Origin: Sabellastarte sp. h YS-2021
Lineage: Eukaryota; Annelida; Polychaeta; Sabellida; Sabellidae
Assembly (NCBI GenBank): GCA_964017235.1
Contig: OZ024930.1
Span: 157,046,221 to 157,110,220 of the forward strand
DNA: 64,000 nt
Reading direction: 5' to 3'
The position numbers and the translations under genes were made by a program. Each line of letters begins with the position of its first letter. Within the stretch, counting starts at the first letter, position 1. Positions 34,285-46,440 of the stretch are shown in pieces. The notes beneath the pieces were generated by a model. It did no database searches. It saw only the letters and a program-made list of their open reading frames with translations, and was not told where the DNA came from.

Positions 34285-36930
34285 ATGGCATCTCCAGAAC
34301 GGAAGCGAAGTACATGCAGCCATATTATGGTCTTATTTGATGCTCACTCAAATGTGCAGGATGTTGCAAGAACGGGTTGGGCACAGTTGATTGTGTGCAG
34401 AAGAAGGACTGTGAAATTTATAACTCCGTAACAGTCGAGAAGAAGAAACAGTTGGCCATCCCAACCTACTAAGAAGAAGAAGAAGGCAAGCTGTCCCCCT
34501 CTTGTTGACCCTTCTGATATTACTGTTTTGGGACAGGTTGAGAGTGAAAAGGGTGACAAGAGTGAACTTCAAGATACTCCAGCCAAGAAGAAAAAGTCCT
34601 CTAAGTATATCACCCAATTAAGAAGAGTTTCAAAGACGGCAAATTTTGTTCAGACTTCAAAGATGACCTGAAGAACTTCGACGACACGTGGTTGGAAAGA
34701 TTTCCCTGGCTGGAAGCTGTGTTCCTGGCCAAGAGTTTTAAAGTACTTGTTGAGCTGGTCCAGAAGAGTGATGTTGTTGTCACTGAGAGGCCCTTCATCC
34801 CTCCAGTGCAGAAGACTTAACCGTTACCGGTGCTACCGGTCAGATGACTCAAGCCACTCAGCCTGTTGAGGCTCCCAGTGTGTCGTGACTACTGCCACCC
34901 ATCCTGTTGAGGCTCCCGGTGCAATTACTGCCACACAGCCTGTTGAGGCTCCCGGTGTGATTGTTGTAACTCAACCAACCGGCCAGGCTACCAACAAACA
35001 GCATGCCACTGTCAGACCAGAGGTTCAGCCCCCAGATCCCATTGGCCAGACTGTTACTGCCAAGAAGTCCCGGTTCACGTTGTCTCTCACTGGGACTGCT
35101 CACCCAGCAGAACAGGACTCTGATGATGACAATTTCAAGTGGACACCTACCCTAGCCGTCATATCGAAGAAGATGGCAAGGTCTCTGATCGGGAATCTGT
35201 CAGACCGGAACCAGATAACAGTGTTCAGGGTTGTGACCAGGAGGTCAGCGACGAACAGTACTATAGAGACAATCCGGTGAGTGAGGTCGTATATGGGGTG
35301 GAAGCAATTCCCTGAGTTTGAGTCGTCAGCTCCTCACTAGACTATAACCCCTTTGCCATTACCAGGACACAGCCAACCGGCAAAGTTTCAGTTAAAGTCC
35401 CGACAGATGAATGGCTCTGTAGAAAAATGGAAAAGCTGAGTGTCAGCATTATGAAAGGCTACCCTTCATGAGAATTCTGGCCTGCACAGAGATAAGTTCA
35501 TTAAGACCCCCAAAATCTAGAAGTGGTACGATATGTACAGTGACAAGAAGGACTTTTGCCGGTCAAAGTTCTACTCATGGACAGATGAACCAGTCAGGTT
35601 GATTAGTACTTTCTCTAGGGTTGCTAGAAATTCTTTGCCATCAGCCCCTCATCAAGGCCAATACCTCAGGATACATTAAGGGAAAGGTCTGCCTGTGATC
35701 AAAGCTTCATGTGCAACTACTAGGCTGCAGGATTTAGCCGGTGCCTCACCAAGGTGCAGGACTCCATGGCTGCACAGTTGTAGGTTTTTCAGATGCATAA
35801 AGCAAAAAGGCAAGTCTGCCAGCAAGTTGGTGGGAGTTGAGGAGTTAGTGTACATTTCCATTCGCACTGATCCATAACATTAATCTGCATCACAGATCCG
35901 CAATGCGTATGCAGATTGCATAAAATGTGTTTCCATATGCACTTAAACATAAGTGCATAAACAATGCAGATTTTGGAATAGCAAGCATAGATTTCCATTT
36001 GAATTGGTAGAAAAGAATTGGTTAATAGTTAAATCCATAATAGAAATATATTTTATGATTTATGAATATTTCTGAAAAGCAGATTTTTCAATTCATCCAT
36101 TTACATTTTTTTGTTGTTATTGTCATATTTACATTAAAATGTTATGAAATCAATCAATCACACAACCAATGAAGATGTATTCTGAATGTTACAAGCTTCA
36201 AAATGATACCTTATTTTTAAAAATTGAGCAAAAAATGGCGATTTTATGCTTGTTTAAAGCGAAAGATAACAAAATCAGTGATTTTGACATTTTTTTACGT
36301 TGCGTGAGTGTGTTTTTTTTTTTGCAACAGTGCTACATTCTTTTCATCCATTGCACATAAGCATGCTTACCGCAATAAGCATCAGTGCATATGGAAACAG
36401 TCTCTATCATTTATACATGCTGCAAATAAACGCAAACACATTCGCGGATCTGCATCGCAGATAAGGGTCGCGGATCAGTGTGAATAGAAATGTACACTTA
36501 GACTATTTCCTAAGCTTTAGGCAGTGGCCTGGACAATGCATGAATTATCAGATAGGATATTTATTAACCTGGCCAATCAAACACTGGCTCACTGGGACAG
36601 CTATATGGACTTTCGCAAGCTGGGTATCAAACAGGATACCCTCACTGTTCTTAGAAATGCTCCCCTCCACATGAGTGCCTTATTCCTGGACCACTTGGTA
36701 GTTAAGGCAGAGGAGGAGATATGCTATCACGAGGATAAGTACTCTGTTTGTCCATATCATAAGAAATCTCAACGTTTTCACCCTATGCTCAGCAGGGCAA
36801 ACAGCAGCCGCAAACTGACCAGAAGTCTGGTCCACCAGCCTGGAAGTTACTGAAACACCGGGGGCAAAGCAGAAGAGGTCAAGGAAAGGCCTCAAACTTT
36901 CAACACCGACCGGCCAAGGGGCAGAAAAGA
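34285..36930 (+). pseudogene. Gag-like ORF1 of DIRS B, degraded
   Basis: Recognised by blocks shared with element A rather than by an open frame. Around 35345-35460 the translation gives NPFA.TRTQPTGKVSVK.PTD.WLC, and at 36520-36730 MHELSDRIFINLANQTL followed by a region aligning with A's MANSTLTRRD block. A repetitive THPVEAPG / TQPVEAPG segment lies at 34885-34965. There are multiple stops, frameshifts and a 650-bp MITE insertion (35848-36497). The start at 34285 (MAS) matches the MAS start of A, but the Cys-rich motif is destroyed. Confidence 0.75.
35848..36497. mobile_element. MITE, 650 bp, TTA target duplication
   Basis: Terminal inverted repeats GTGTACATTTC / GAAATGTACAC extend imperfectly for over 100 bases (both ends contain CACTGATCC, GCAGATCCGC and TTTCCATATGCACT). 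TTA flanks both sides (35845-35847 and 36498-36500). A 3-bp TWA-type duplication suggests PIF/Harbinger, although the terminal bases are not diagnostic. It interrupts the Gag remnant of DIRS B; the Gag frame can be followed on both sides. Confidence 0.78.
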
Positions 36931-37099
36931 TATAAATGACAATTGTTGTGTGACCTGCTTGGGTCATAAGAATGGCCGGCAAGGACTTCGTATCTGTGAC
37001 CGACAAGCCAGACGCTGTGAACAATTTAAGTGTAAATGTAGCTGGAAAGAAGGACTGTGCATTTGTTACTGGCATCTACACTTTACCCGTACACTCTTG

Positions 37100-38255
37100 T
37101 GTTGTAACTCATGCTCCTTTTGCAGGCGGGTTGCTGCAAAAAAAGGCATACATCCCGACATTGTTCAACATCCAGAAATAAAATATGTGAAAGATGTTTC
37201 CTGTGTAGATCACTTGAGTTTTGTACAAAATGTCACAAGTGTCCCAACTGTTGCTCCAGATCAACCTGCAGGGACCAGATTGCACCAATTTTGGGAAAAA
37301 ATGGGCAGCCCTGGGGGCCATTCTCAGAGTCATAAAAGTCCTCAAAGAGGGTTACACCCTCTCTTCCCGGATCCAGCCAAATTTGACAGTTTCACCCACC
37401 ATCATAAGCTGCTATGGAAATTCCCACAGGAACCTCTACCTCATGGAGGAATTGCATGCACTTATAACTAAAAATGCAGTGGAAAAATCTCTAGGGTTTT
37501 ACAACAGGCTATTCCTGGTTCACAAACCCATTAACCGGTGGAGAGTGGAGACCTATACTTGACCTCCGTACCCTGAACAAATTTTTAAAGACATTCAAAA
37601 TTGAGACCCCAGAGACAATAAGAACCTCCCTCCAGACAGGAGAGGGGGTTACATCCATAGATTTCCATAGAAGACACATACTTCCACATACTGCTTCAAA
37701 GTCAGTTCAGGAAGTACATGCGGTTTCACGTCCAAGGTCAGTCCTACCAATTCAAAGCACTGCCATTTGGTCTGTCCACAGCACCTATGGAGTTCACGGT
37801 AGTGGCGAAGGAGGTCAAGCTGATTACCTTACAAAAGGGTATAAAGATTCATCAATACCTAGACGACTGGCTGGTCAGAGCCAAATCCCACCAAACCAAT
37901 TTGTCAGGAGTTAGGTTGGTTGGTAAACAGGAAGAAGTCAGAACTTGGCCTCAAGCAGGTCTTTGACTTCGAAAGTTACCAGTTTGACCTGAAAGAGGGC
38001 AAGGTCAGACCCCCCCCTAGAGCGTTGGCAGACCCTAAATACATAAAATAAAAATACTTCTTTCCTGACCCACCTGGCCGGTCCGGCAGCTGATGTCCCT
38101 GATAGGGTTACTGACAGCAACAAAGCAGCAAGTCCACCTAGGTTGACTCCATATGAGGCTGATATAGTGGAACTTGAAAAACAACTGGGTACCAGACACA
38201 CTAGAAAAGGTGATCCCCATCCCCAGGTCGCTTCACCCCCATCTAAAGTGGTGGC
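37100..38255 (+). pseudogene. Reverse transcriptase remnant of DIRS B
   Basis: Blocks matching element A in scattered frames: KYVKDVSCVDHLSFVQ (about 37183), KSLGFYNRLFLVHKP (about 37483), FKALPFGLSTAPMEFT (about 37753) and HQYLDDWLVRAK (about 37848, catalytic LDD kept). The motif A region (about 37650) is shifted. The remnant continues to the equivalent of PRSLHPHLKWWLEED at 38220-38257, where it stops abruptly. RNase H and most of the recombinase are missing. Confidence 0.82.
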
Positions 38256-38370
38256 TGGAGGAAGACAGTCTTGATGGTCAAATGCTTCAAAGAGGCCTCC
38301 ATAAGTGTTTCAAAGGGAGTATTTGTCAGCTGGTGTAACACCAGGGACAGGTTCCAGGAGGGAAGATTTG
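38252..38370 (-). pseudogene. Inverted tyrosine recombinase fragment in DIRS B
   Basis: The + strand here reads like the + strand of element A at 6236-6350, where the recombinase lies on the - strand (shared phrases AGTATTTGTCAGCTGGTGTA and AGGTTCCAGGAGGG). In element B the other genes are on the + strand, so this piece is inverted within the element. The left join has microhomology GGAAGAC, shared by the RT end and the recombinase fragment. From about 38440 the 3' region is again in the normal orientation. Confidence 0.8.
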
Positions 38371-38659
38371 AGGGCCTTTGCTGCATCTAAGGCCAGGTCG
38401 GGAGACCTGCTGTGACATGCTTCCTTTGGGAGGAGGTTTATTCATCCTGGGACTGAACTCATACCTCTCTTCCCCTACCTCAGAGCAGGTCTATAAAAAG
38501 TAGGGGGGAGGCAACATCGATACTCTGTCGGCAACTGGGTCACCGGTAACTGACATTTAGGACCTACTGGAGTCCTGGTTGGGTCATTTTTTTATCTTAA
38601 TTTTGAGTTCAATTCAAAACCCTAGTAACTGGCCCACCTACCAAACGGTAGTTATTCAG

Positions 38660-38765
38660 CATTTGTCTATTGGGTAAGAAGTATTAACACAACAAAATTG
38701 CAAATTTAATAAGTAAAGTAAATTTTTATGAGTTAATACCTTACCCAATGAACAGATAAGGCCCT
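38660..38765. other. Internal complementary region of DIRS B
   Basis: Contains GTATTAACACAACAAAA|TTGCAAATTTAA, which joins a diverged copy of the left outer end to the reverse complement of the right outer end. Same structure and same junction as in elements A and C. Confidence 0.88.
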
Positions 38766-38952
38766 CCCAACCGACCCCGCCATCAGCTTACTGGGGGTCA
38801 AAACAGGTTAAGACGATTTCTGCTGGTGGATAACACAGGACAGCTTTTTCTGTTGTTTGGCAGGACCGGTTGCACTGACTGGTATAGCATTTGTCCATTG
38901 GGTAAGGTATGAACTCATAAAAAATTTGATTTACTTAATAAATTTGCAATTT

Positions 38953-39369
38953 GGTTTTAAACAAAACTTTGCTTGTCAATATTTGTATCCACCGGAGTTC
39001 TAATAACTCACTCATTCTTGGTCCTAAGTTTTGCAATGTGATGTGTTCAGACTTGACCTTGGGTTCCTCCTTTAAGGTCAAACGAGAATAGGCAAATTTA
39101 AAAGTGCTTTTAGCTCACTTATTATTGGTCCTAGATGTTTGTAATATGAAACCAACGTATAGGAAATCATGAGCTAGGAATCTTCTGATGTGGTCAGATT
39201 TGAATTGGGCTCCTCCATCAAAGTCAAATGAGGATAGCCAAACTTAAAAGTGCTTATAACTCACTTATTATTGGTCCTAGAGGTTTGCAATGTGAAACCA
39301 AACTATATGAAATGATGAGCTAGGAATCTTCAGGTGTGTTCAGATTTGACCTTAGGCCCCCGATTCAAG
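38953..39369. repeat. Three diverged ~140-bp tandem units
   Basis: The phrase CTCACTTATTATTGGTCCTA recurs at about 38995 (diverged), 39111 and 39252, each followed by TTTG.AATRTGAAACC. Non-coding. Confidence 0.65.
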
Positions 39370-40620
39370 GTCAAAAAAGGTTTTCGGAGCTATATCTGGG
39401 AAACCGTGAAGTGTAGGAAGTTGATACTAGGTAGGGATATTGGTTAGGGGTTGTAGGTTTGCAGCGTTATGGTGTGACCTTGATTCGACCTTTGACCTTG
39501 CAGTAGTGACCTTGACCTATAAAATCTTGTACAGGCTATATCTTGGAAACCATAAGGTGTAGGAAGTTATTACTGGGTAGGGATATTGGTTTGGGTGTTG
39601 TAGGTGTGCAACATCATGGTGTGATCTTCATTTAACCTTTGGCCTTGTCGTAGTGACCATGAGTTTTAAATCTTGTTCAGACTATTTTTTGGATTCTGTA
39701 AGGTGTAGAAGTTTGACACTTGGTAGGGAGATTGGTTAGGGGGTGTATGTGTGCATCATGGTGTGACCTTTAAGTGTTCACCTGCCATATTTGAGACATC
39801 TTTCTCTTATGACAAAGATATATGGATTGTTGCAACTGATTATCATATGTCTTTTTACGTAATTGTGCTATTTCCATTGACAGCTATTCTCAAATTAATA
39901 AATTTAAATTTTTTCACAGATTCATAATTTTTGGTTTACTAAATAATGCTGTCATCTTGCTATTGAATTGTCTTGTTTTAATACTTTATCTTTGCATACA
40001 TTTTGTTTCTGTTGTCTTTTTACATAATTGTGCTATTTCCATTAACAGCTATTCTCAGATTAATAAATTTTAATTTTTTCACAGATTCATAATTTTTAGT
40101 CTACTGAATAATGCTGTCATCTTGCTATTGAATTGTCTTGTTTTAATACTTTATCTTTACATACATTTTGTTTCTGTTGTTATTTTGTTGACATTATTTT
40201 CTCTACTAAAATATTATTTGGACCTTTATATAATTGACACTGCTCTGAAAGTATCCCAATCTTTGTACTGTTTCACTACTTCCATATCTCATGGTGTTGA
40301 AAACTATTTCCCCAGGCTGTGGGGTACAGGCATCTCTCATGCTCTTTTTTTTAAATTGGATTCTCGTATTGTGCTTCACAGTTTGCCTGACAGGGATTAA
40401 GCACAATAAAAGTACAGAATAGAATAGAATGCTAGTGCAGCCAACATACTTGCGAATGATATTGGCTGGGAGGTGTAGGTGTGCAACGTCATGGTGTGAC
40501 CTTGATTTGACCTTTGACTATGCTGTAGTAACCTTGTTAAATCTTATTGCAGCTGTACCTCAGAAACTGCAAGGTGTAGAAAGTTGATACTTGGTCAGGG
40601 CATTGACTGGGAAGTGTAGT
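39370..40620. repeat. 146-bp satellite-bearing element, copy 3 (decayed, 5'-truncated)
   Basis: About three diverged 146-bp units (39373-39770), then the same tail sequence as copies 1 and 2. The tail has an extra ~165-bp duplication (39850-40015 and 40015-40195). It ends at about 40430 in AATAAAAGTACAGAATAGAATAG, a polyadenylation-like signal plus AGAAT microsatellite. More units resume at 40445-40620. No head with the GGGCGGG stretch is present. Confidence 0.7.
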
Positions 40621-40766
40621 GGCTTTTCAGTTTTCACTAGTAAATGCTCATGCTTAAGTTAATCATTTGAATGTAAATTATATTGACAGCAAACACAGCT
40701 TTATATTTTATTCTTCTGTCACAAGATTGTCAAATGATATACACCACAGTTAATAATATAATAGTT

Positions 40767-43700
40767 ATATCCCCAGACGAAAGTCGGGGATATATTGGAT
40801 TCAGGTCCATCGCGCTGCCGCCACCGCCGCCGCCGTAGAAATTTCCTTGTGGACGCGATAACTCAAAAACAAATTAATATTTTTTTTTAAAACTTGGTAC
40901 ACATGTTAAGGGTGCCCAAAGGAAGATCCCTATTTTAAGGTGACCTTAAAATCCCAGTAAAAAAGAACTTATGGCCACCTTAAGGTCAGAAATTGGACTT
41001 TTGGCCACTTAGAGCCCTGTAGGTCACAAACTATGATGCTCAGCTGGCTGAAATTTTACCTGACAACACATTAATATGTTCTTAGTACATGTGCCGAAAA
41101 TCACGACTTTAAGTTGAGGAGAAAATTGTGTTTGAGGCCCATAAATACCCCCACTTAGGAATTTTTTGCTATACTTTTCACATATTTTGCCCTATAATTT
41201 GGAAGTGGTAATTCTGATGAGTCTCAAACTGCGCTAGGTATAACTTTGATATGTAATCCTTGTCTGTAGAAAATTTTAGGGCTGTAGGTTTACCCAAAGG
41301 GGTCGACTTAAGGTCTCAAAAGTGCCCACAGAGACCCAATTTATGCACTTTTTGCCACTTTCAAGCACTGTAGCTTTCAAACTATGTCTCTCATCTAAGT
41401 TAAATATCATCTGGGAATATATCTATGTGTTTTCTTATATGTGCCCCAACATTTAGGCCTTTAATAGACAGTTAACCTGTGTATCAGGACCATAAACATC
41501 CACCCGAGTGACCCTTATAAGACATTTTTCACATCTTTTTCCCTGTAACTTGGAAATGGTAAGTTTGAGAAGTTTCAAACTGTATTAGATATATATTCTG
41601 TGTGTAATCTTAGTATATAACAGATTTTAAGTCTGAAGCTTTAATTTTGAAGGTCAAATTGAGGTCTCTAAAAGGCTCCCAAAGACCCAATATTTGGACT
41701 TTTTGCTACTTCTAAGCCCTGTGACTGTCAAACTATGTGACTGATAGAGCTCAAATCCTATCTGGGAAGATATTAGTATGTTATTTTTATATGTGCCAAA
41801 AATTAAGGCTTTAAGAAGACATTTAACCTGTGTATGAGGACCATAAATCCCCACCCGAGTGACCATTTTTAGACATTTTCACATATTTTTCCCTGTAACT
41901 TGGAAATGGTAAGTCTAAGAAGTTTCAAACTGTATTAGATGCATATTCTATGTGTAATCTTAGTATGTGACAAATTTTAAGTCTGAAGCTTTCATTTGAA
42001 GGCCACATTTAGGTCTCTAGAAGGCCCCATAAAGACCCAGTATTTGGACATTTTGCCAATTTTAAGGCCTGTGACTGTTAAACTATGTGACTGATAGAGC
42101 TGAAATCTCATCTGGGAATACATTATTATGTTCTTTTTACATGTGCCAAAAATCAAGGCTTCAAGTAGACATTTAACCTGTGTATGAGGACCTTAAACAC
42201 CCACCTGAGTGACCCTTTTAAGACATTTTTCACATGTTTTGCTCTGTAACTTGGAAATGGTAAGTCTGAGAAGTTTCAGACTTTATTAGATACATATTCT
42301 ATGTGTAATCTTAGTATGTAACAAATTTTAAGTCTGAAGCTTTAATTTGAAAGGCACATCGAGATCTCTAAAAGGCCCACAGAGACCCAATATTTGGACT
42401 TTTTGCCACCTTTAAGCCCTGTGACTGTTAAACTATGTGATTGATTGAGCTGAAATCCCATCTGGGAATGCATTATTATGTCCTTTCTACATGTGCCGAA
42501 AATCAAGGTTTTTAGTAGACATTTAACCTGTGTATGAGGGCCATAGACACTCGCCCAAGTGCCTTTTTTGACATTTTTTCCCTATTTTGCCCTGTTATTT
42601 GGAAATGCTTAATGTGACAAGTCTTAAACTGTATTATATATAATTTTTGTTTGTTATGTATGTCCCCCAAAAAGTTTCAGATCTGTAGTTTAATTGCTAA
42701 GGTCTCTTTAACAATTGTAAAATGCCCACAGAAACCCAATTTATGGACATTATGCCACTTTAAAGCCCAGTAACTGTCAAACTATGTGGGTTATAGAGCT
42801 GAAATCTTTGAATTTTTAAAAGGAAATGCCTGTCTATTTAAATTTTGAATATTAATAATGTTATGGCTCTCTTAGTCTTTTAAGAACTTATTTTTGTGTG
42901 TTACACCTCTGCTTGCTGAGTTTTTAACTTTTTAAAATGAAACTGGTTAAATGCCGGTTAAACATATTCAAGTAGACAAAATGGACACTTTAAGTGAGCT
43001 TTAAGTCCCAATATTAATGAAATTATATCCTTATGTAGTAAAACTAGGGGATTTTTAACCCTCAACTAGCCCAGTTTTATTCAACTTGCCTCAGTTAATT
43101 TTGACACAGCTCCTACAGTTATGAACTCATTTCAGTTGATAATCACATACTTAAAATTCTCAATTCTTTTTGTATTTGAGTACCCCTTTTATATAGATTG
43201 TTTGTTTACCATTTATGCTGTAGCACTCCATCTCTTTGTAGTCCCAACCGACATCCCCCACCCGGATTCCCCCCACCCACCTCTGGGACCTCCAGCTATA
43301 TTGAGTGACACTAAATAAACAAAGGTATTTAATGATATCAGATGAGAAACAAAGAACTCAATGGGGTTGCAGATCTTGTGTAATAGTGAGAGAGGTGTGG
43401 AGAAGGGGAGAGGGGTGGGGGTGGGAGGTGGTGGGCTTCATTACATATAACACAAAGGGGAGTCAGAACTGAGATTGTGTCACATATTTAGGTTGCATAT
43501 ATATGGACCACATATATAGGTATAGAGGAAATGAATAACTGAAAACAATTTGCAAATTCTAAAAATAATATAATAAAATAATAATATAAATAATTTTTTT
43601 TTAAATAATATTTTATTTGTGAACAAATATAGAAACAGATATGCGCTTTTGGGATTATGAATTTTAGAATGGACATTGAATCATCAATCATTTAAATACT

Positions 43701-43911
43701 TTGAAGGAAGATTGAAAAGTATGATGAGTTGAGTTAAAAATAATATTTTATTTGTCAACAAATATAGAAACAGATATGCTCTTTTGGGATTATTATTTTA
43801 GAATGGACATTCAATCATCAATCATTTAAATACTTTGAAAATAGGTTTAGAGTTATCATTGCAGGAAGATTGAAAATATAATTTGAGTTATGTATTCGGC
43901 GTCTGGGGATA
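40767..43911 (+). mobile_element. Right copy of 3.1-kb repeat element, uninterrupted
   Basis: Ends ATATCCCCAGACG (40767) and CGTCTGGGGATA (to 43911) form a short terminal inverted repeat. The left end is also a hairpin (CCCCAGACGAAAGTCGGGG) followed by GCCGCCACCGCCGCCGCC. The body has about five 351-bp tandem units with landmark CACCCGAGTGACC at about 41501, 41852, 42202 (CACCTGAG) and 42553. Its inverted partner is spread over 1-11975. No protein is encoded. It is treated as a non-autonomous DNA element; the superfamily is unknown. Confidence 0.72.
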
Positions 43912-46440
43912 CACCATCTTCCTTGGGAAGATATAAACAGAGTAGATTGATGTGCTGAAGTTCATATAATAATGGGTAATTATGTTTTAAAAAATTCCCG
44001 ATCAAAACCTGTGGCGTGAGTGATGACCTGTCTGGGGATATGTTGGCGCCCAGTTGGCCCAATCTAGTTAACAATATATACTTATATTGAGTTCAAGTTT
44101 CTTCATTGCCGGACAGTATCTCAAAAATGGCTTGCCGGATTCAATTCAATTTTGGCATGTGGTTGTAACTAGTTTTCAAGGTGTGCCTTATTTTTAGGTG
44201 ACCTTAAACTCTCAAGTATAAAAAAGTTATGTTGAGTATATGTTTTTTTATTTTTCCATAGAGTATACTGAAAATAACTGAAGAGATTTCATTCAGATTT
44301 TGCATGTACATGTAACTGGCCATAGGTAAGTGCCATACATTAAGATGACCTTCAACTCCCAGTAATAACAAAATTATATTCACTTTGAGTTTGCCAATTT
44401 TGAACAGTATTTCAAATACTGTGCCATTCTAGGCATGTTTCAGTTGTGGATGTAACAAACCATGAACAGAACCTTCATGAAAAAATTACCTCAAACTCCT
44501 TCACAGCTGCAAACTAACTTTGAGTTTTTTGATGTTTCAGAAACTTATGAGTTTAAGGTTGTAAGAGTTAGTTGTCACTCAGCTCTGATGGATTACATAT
44601 ATGACCAGCATCATTGTCACACTTTGTTTCTGGAAAATATGTCAAAAATTGCTTGTAGGATGAAATTCAAATTTGGCATGTGGATGTTGCCGGTCACCAG
44701 TATGTGCCCTATTTTAAGATGACCTTAAACTCCCAGTAATCACACATTTATATTGAATTTAACTTGTGGGCAGGCTATAGCTTAGAAATGGCTTCGCAGA
44801 TTCAAATCAAATTTGGTATGTGGGTGTAAGTGGCCTTCAAGGTGTGGCCTATTTTAAGGTGACCTTAAACTCCTAGTGATAACAAAACTATATTGAATTT
44901 AAATGTTTTAATTTCTGGGGATAAATGCCCTATGTCTACATTGAGGTGACCTTAAACTTCCAGTAATGGCATAATAATAACAACTTTTCTTTTAAAATTT
45001 TGGATAATATCTTAAATTATGTGCAATAGATTTTATGGATATTTAAAATTTTGGATATAACTAACCTTGAACAGAGTCTGCATGGTTAACATGACCTTAA
45101 ACTCTTACATTTGCATTGAGTTATATTCAGTTTAAGGTTAGGATGAACTTTTATGATATTTGGACAATATTAGGGTGGTAGTTTAAGAGTTTTCATTTAA
45201 ATTAAGTATGTACACATATCTAGAGCAAAACATCTTTATTGTAATTTTACCATAAAGACATGATTGTTAAAGAAATGAGTTTAAGGTTACAAATTATTTT
45301 AATTATTATATCCATCTTGCTGAACATATATATAATTTTACCTTTTCCTCTGAATCACCCTTCATTGCTGCTCATTTACAGGTAGTAGTCAGGTACAGTT
45401 TTTTATGTGTCTTAGCTAAAGTTGGTGTGGAGGTTTAATGGCATGATAGTTGTGTGTGGTTGCTTTGTTGGCAATATCTGGCAACCAGTATTGTCAAGAC
45501 AACACTTTTCCTGTTTCTTGGTCTTGTAATTATGTGGCCCGTCAGGGGCGCTTATTTTCACGTAAGTTCAACTGATCACCGCTGCTGCCGGCGCCAGATT
45601 ATGGTCTCCCTTGAATAACTTCTTGGGCTTTCAAATTTTTCTTTCCTTCTTCTCTTTCTTTAAAACTATAGGGGCAGGAAAAACTTTTGGTATACTTTGA
45701 GGAGACCTTAAACTTTACTTAAGGTAACCTTAAACATTTTTCAAAAACACCCCGTCATCACTTTTTGGAAAAAAAACACACACCAGTGCTATAAAATTTA
45801 TCAGGTACATTCTAGACCTACATTCGCAGGTTGGAAAGGATTTTCTGATCAATTGGAAAATAGATGCCTGAAATATCCTGACTTTATGGTAACCTTACAC
45901 TCAAAATGTTAATGGACCTATGGCCTGCTTAAAGTCATCAAATTGGAATAAAATCCTCTGGCTCTTTTGTTTTCCCATTGTTTATATCTAAATTATCACT
46001 GGTATTAAAATTGATAAAAAAATACTTATGGTTGCCTTAAACTCTCAATATGAATGAAGTTGTAGCCACCTTACAGTGAAATAAGGGAGTTTTCAGCCTC
46101 CAACTATCTTATTGTTCAACTGACCTCAGTTAAACTTTGCACACCTATAAAGGATGGCAAAAGGGACACTGTTATTTTATGGTCAACTTAATGCCCCATT
46201 ATGAATGAAGTTATAGCCACCTGACAGTAATAGAATGGGGTTTCCAGCCTCCAATTATCTTATTGATCAACTGACCTCAGTTAAATTTGCACACTTATAA
46301 AGAATGCCAAAAGGGACATTCTTATTTTCTGCCCACCTTGAAGTCCACCTATGGCCATCTTAATTTTACGGTAAAAATGGGTTTTCAGCCCCCAACTGAC
46401 TTACTCTTCAACTAACATCAGTTAAACTTGACACATTGAT
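43912..46440. repeat. Degenerate tandem repeats with GACCTTAAACTCCCAGTAAT
   Basis: The phrase GACCTTAAACTCCCAGTAAT and variants recur at about 44200, 44345, 44718, 44863 and 44950, and more loosely to 46400, with roughly 140-150 bp spacing. The same phrase occurs at about 40940 in the 3.1-kb element, so these are distant relatives of its units. No gene is seen. Confidence 0.6.

Larger units (their letters stand above)
33961..38952 (+). mobile_element. DIRS-like retrotransposon B, old and rearranged
   Basis: A + strand relative of element A. The left end TTTTATTCGGTTAATAC matches the outer end of A, and the right end is AAATTTGCAATT. The internal complementary region is at 38660-38765 and diverged ITRs are at 33961-34165 and about 38765-38952. 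Gag is split by a MITE and many stops, RT is fragmentary, RNase H is missing, and a recombinase fragment is inverted. ITR divergence and gene decay mark it as much older than A or C. The flanks show no target duplication, as expected for DIRS. Confidence 0.9.
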
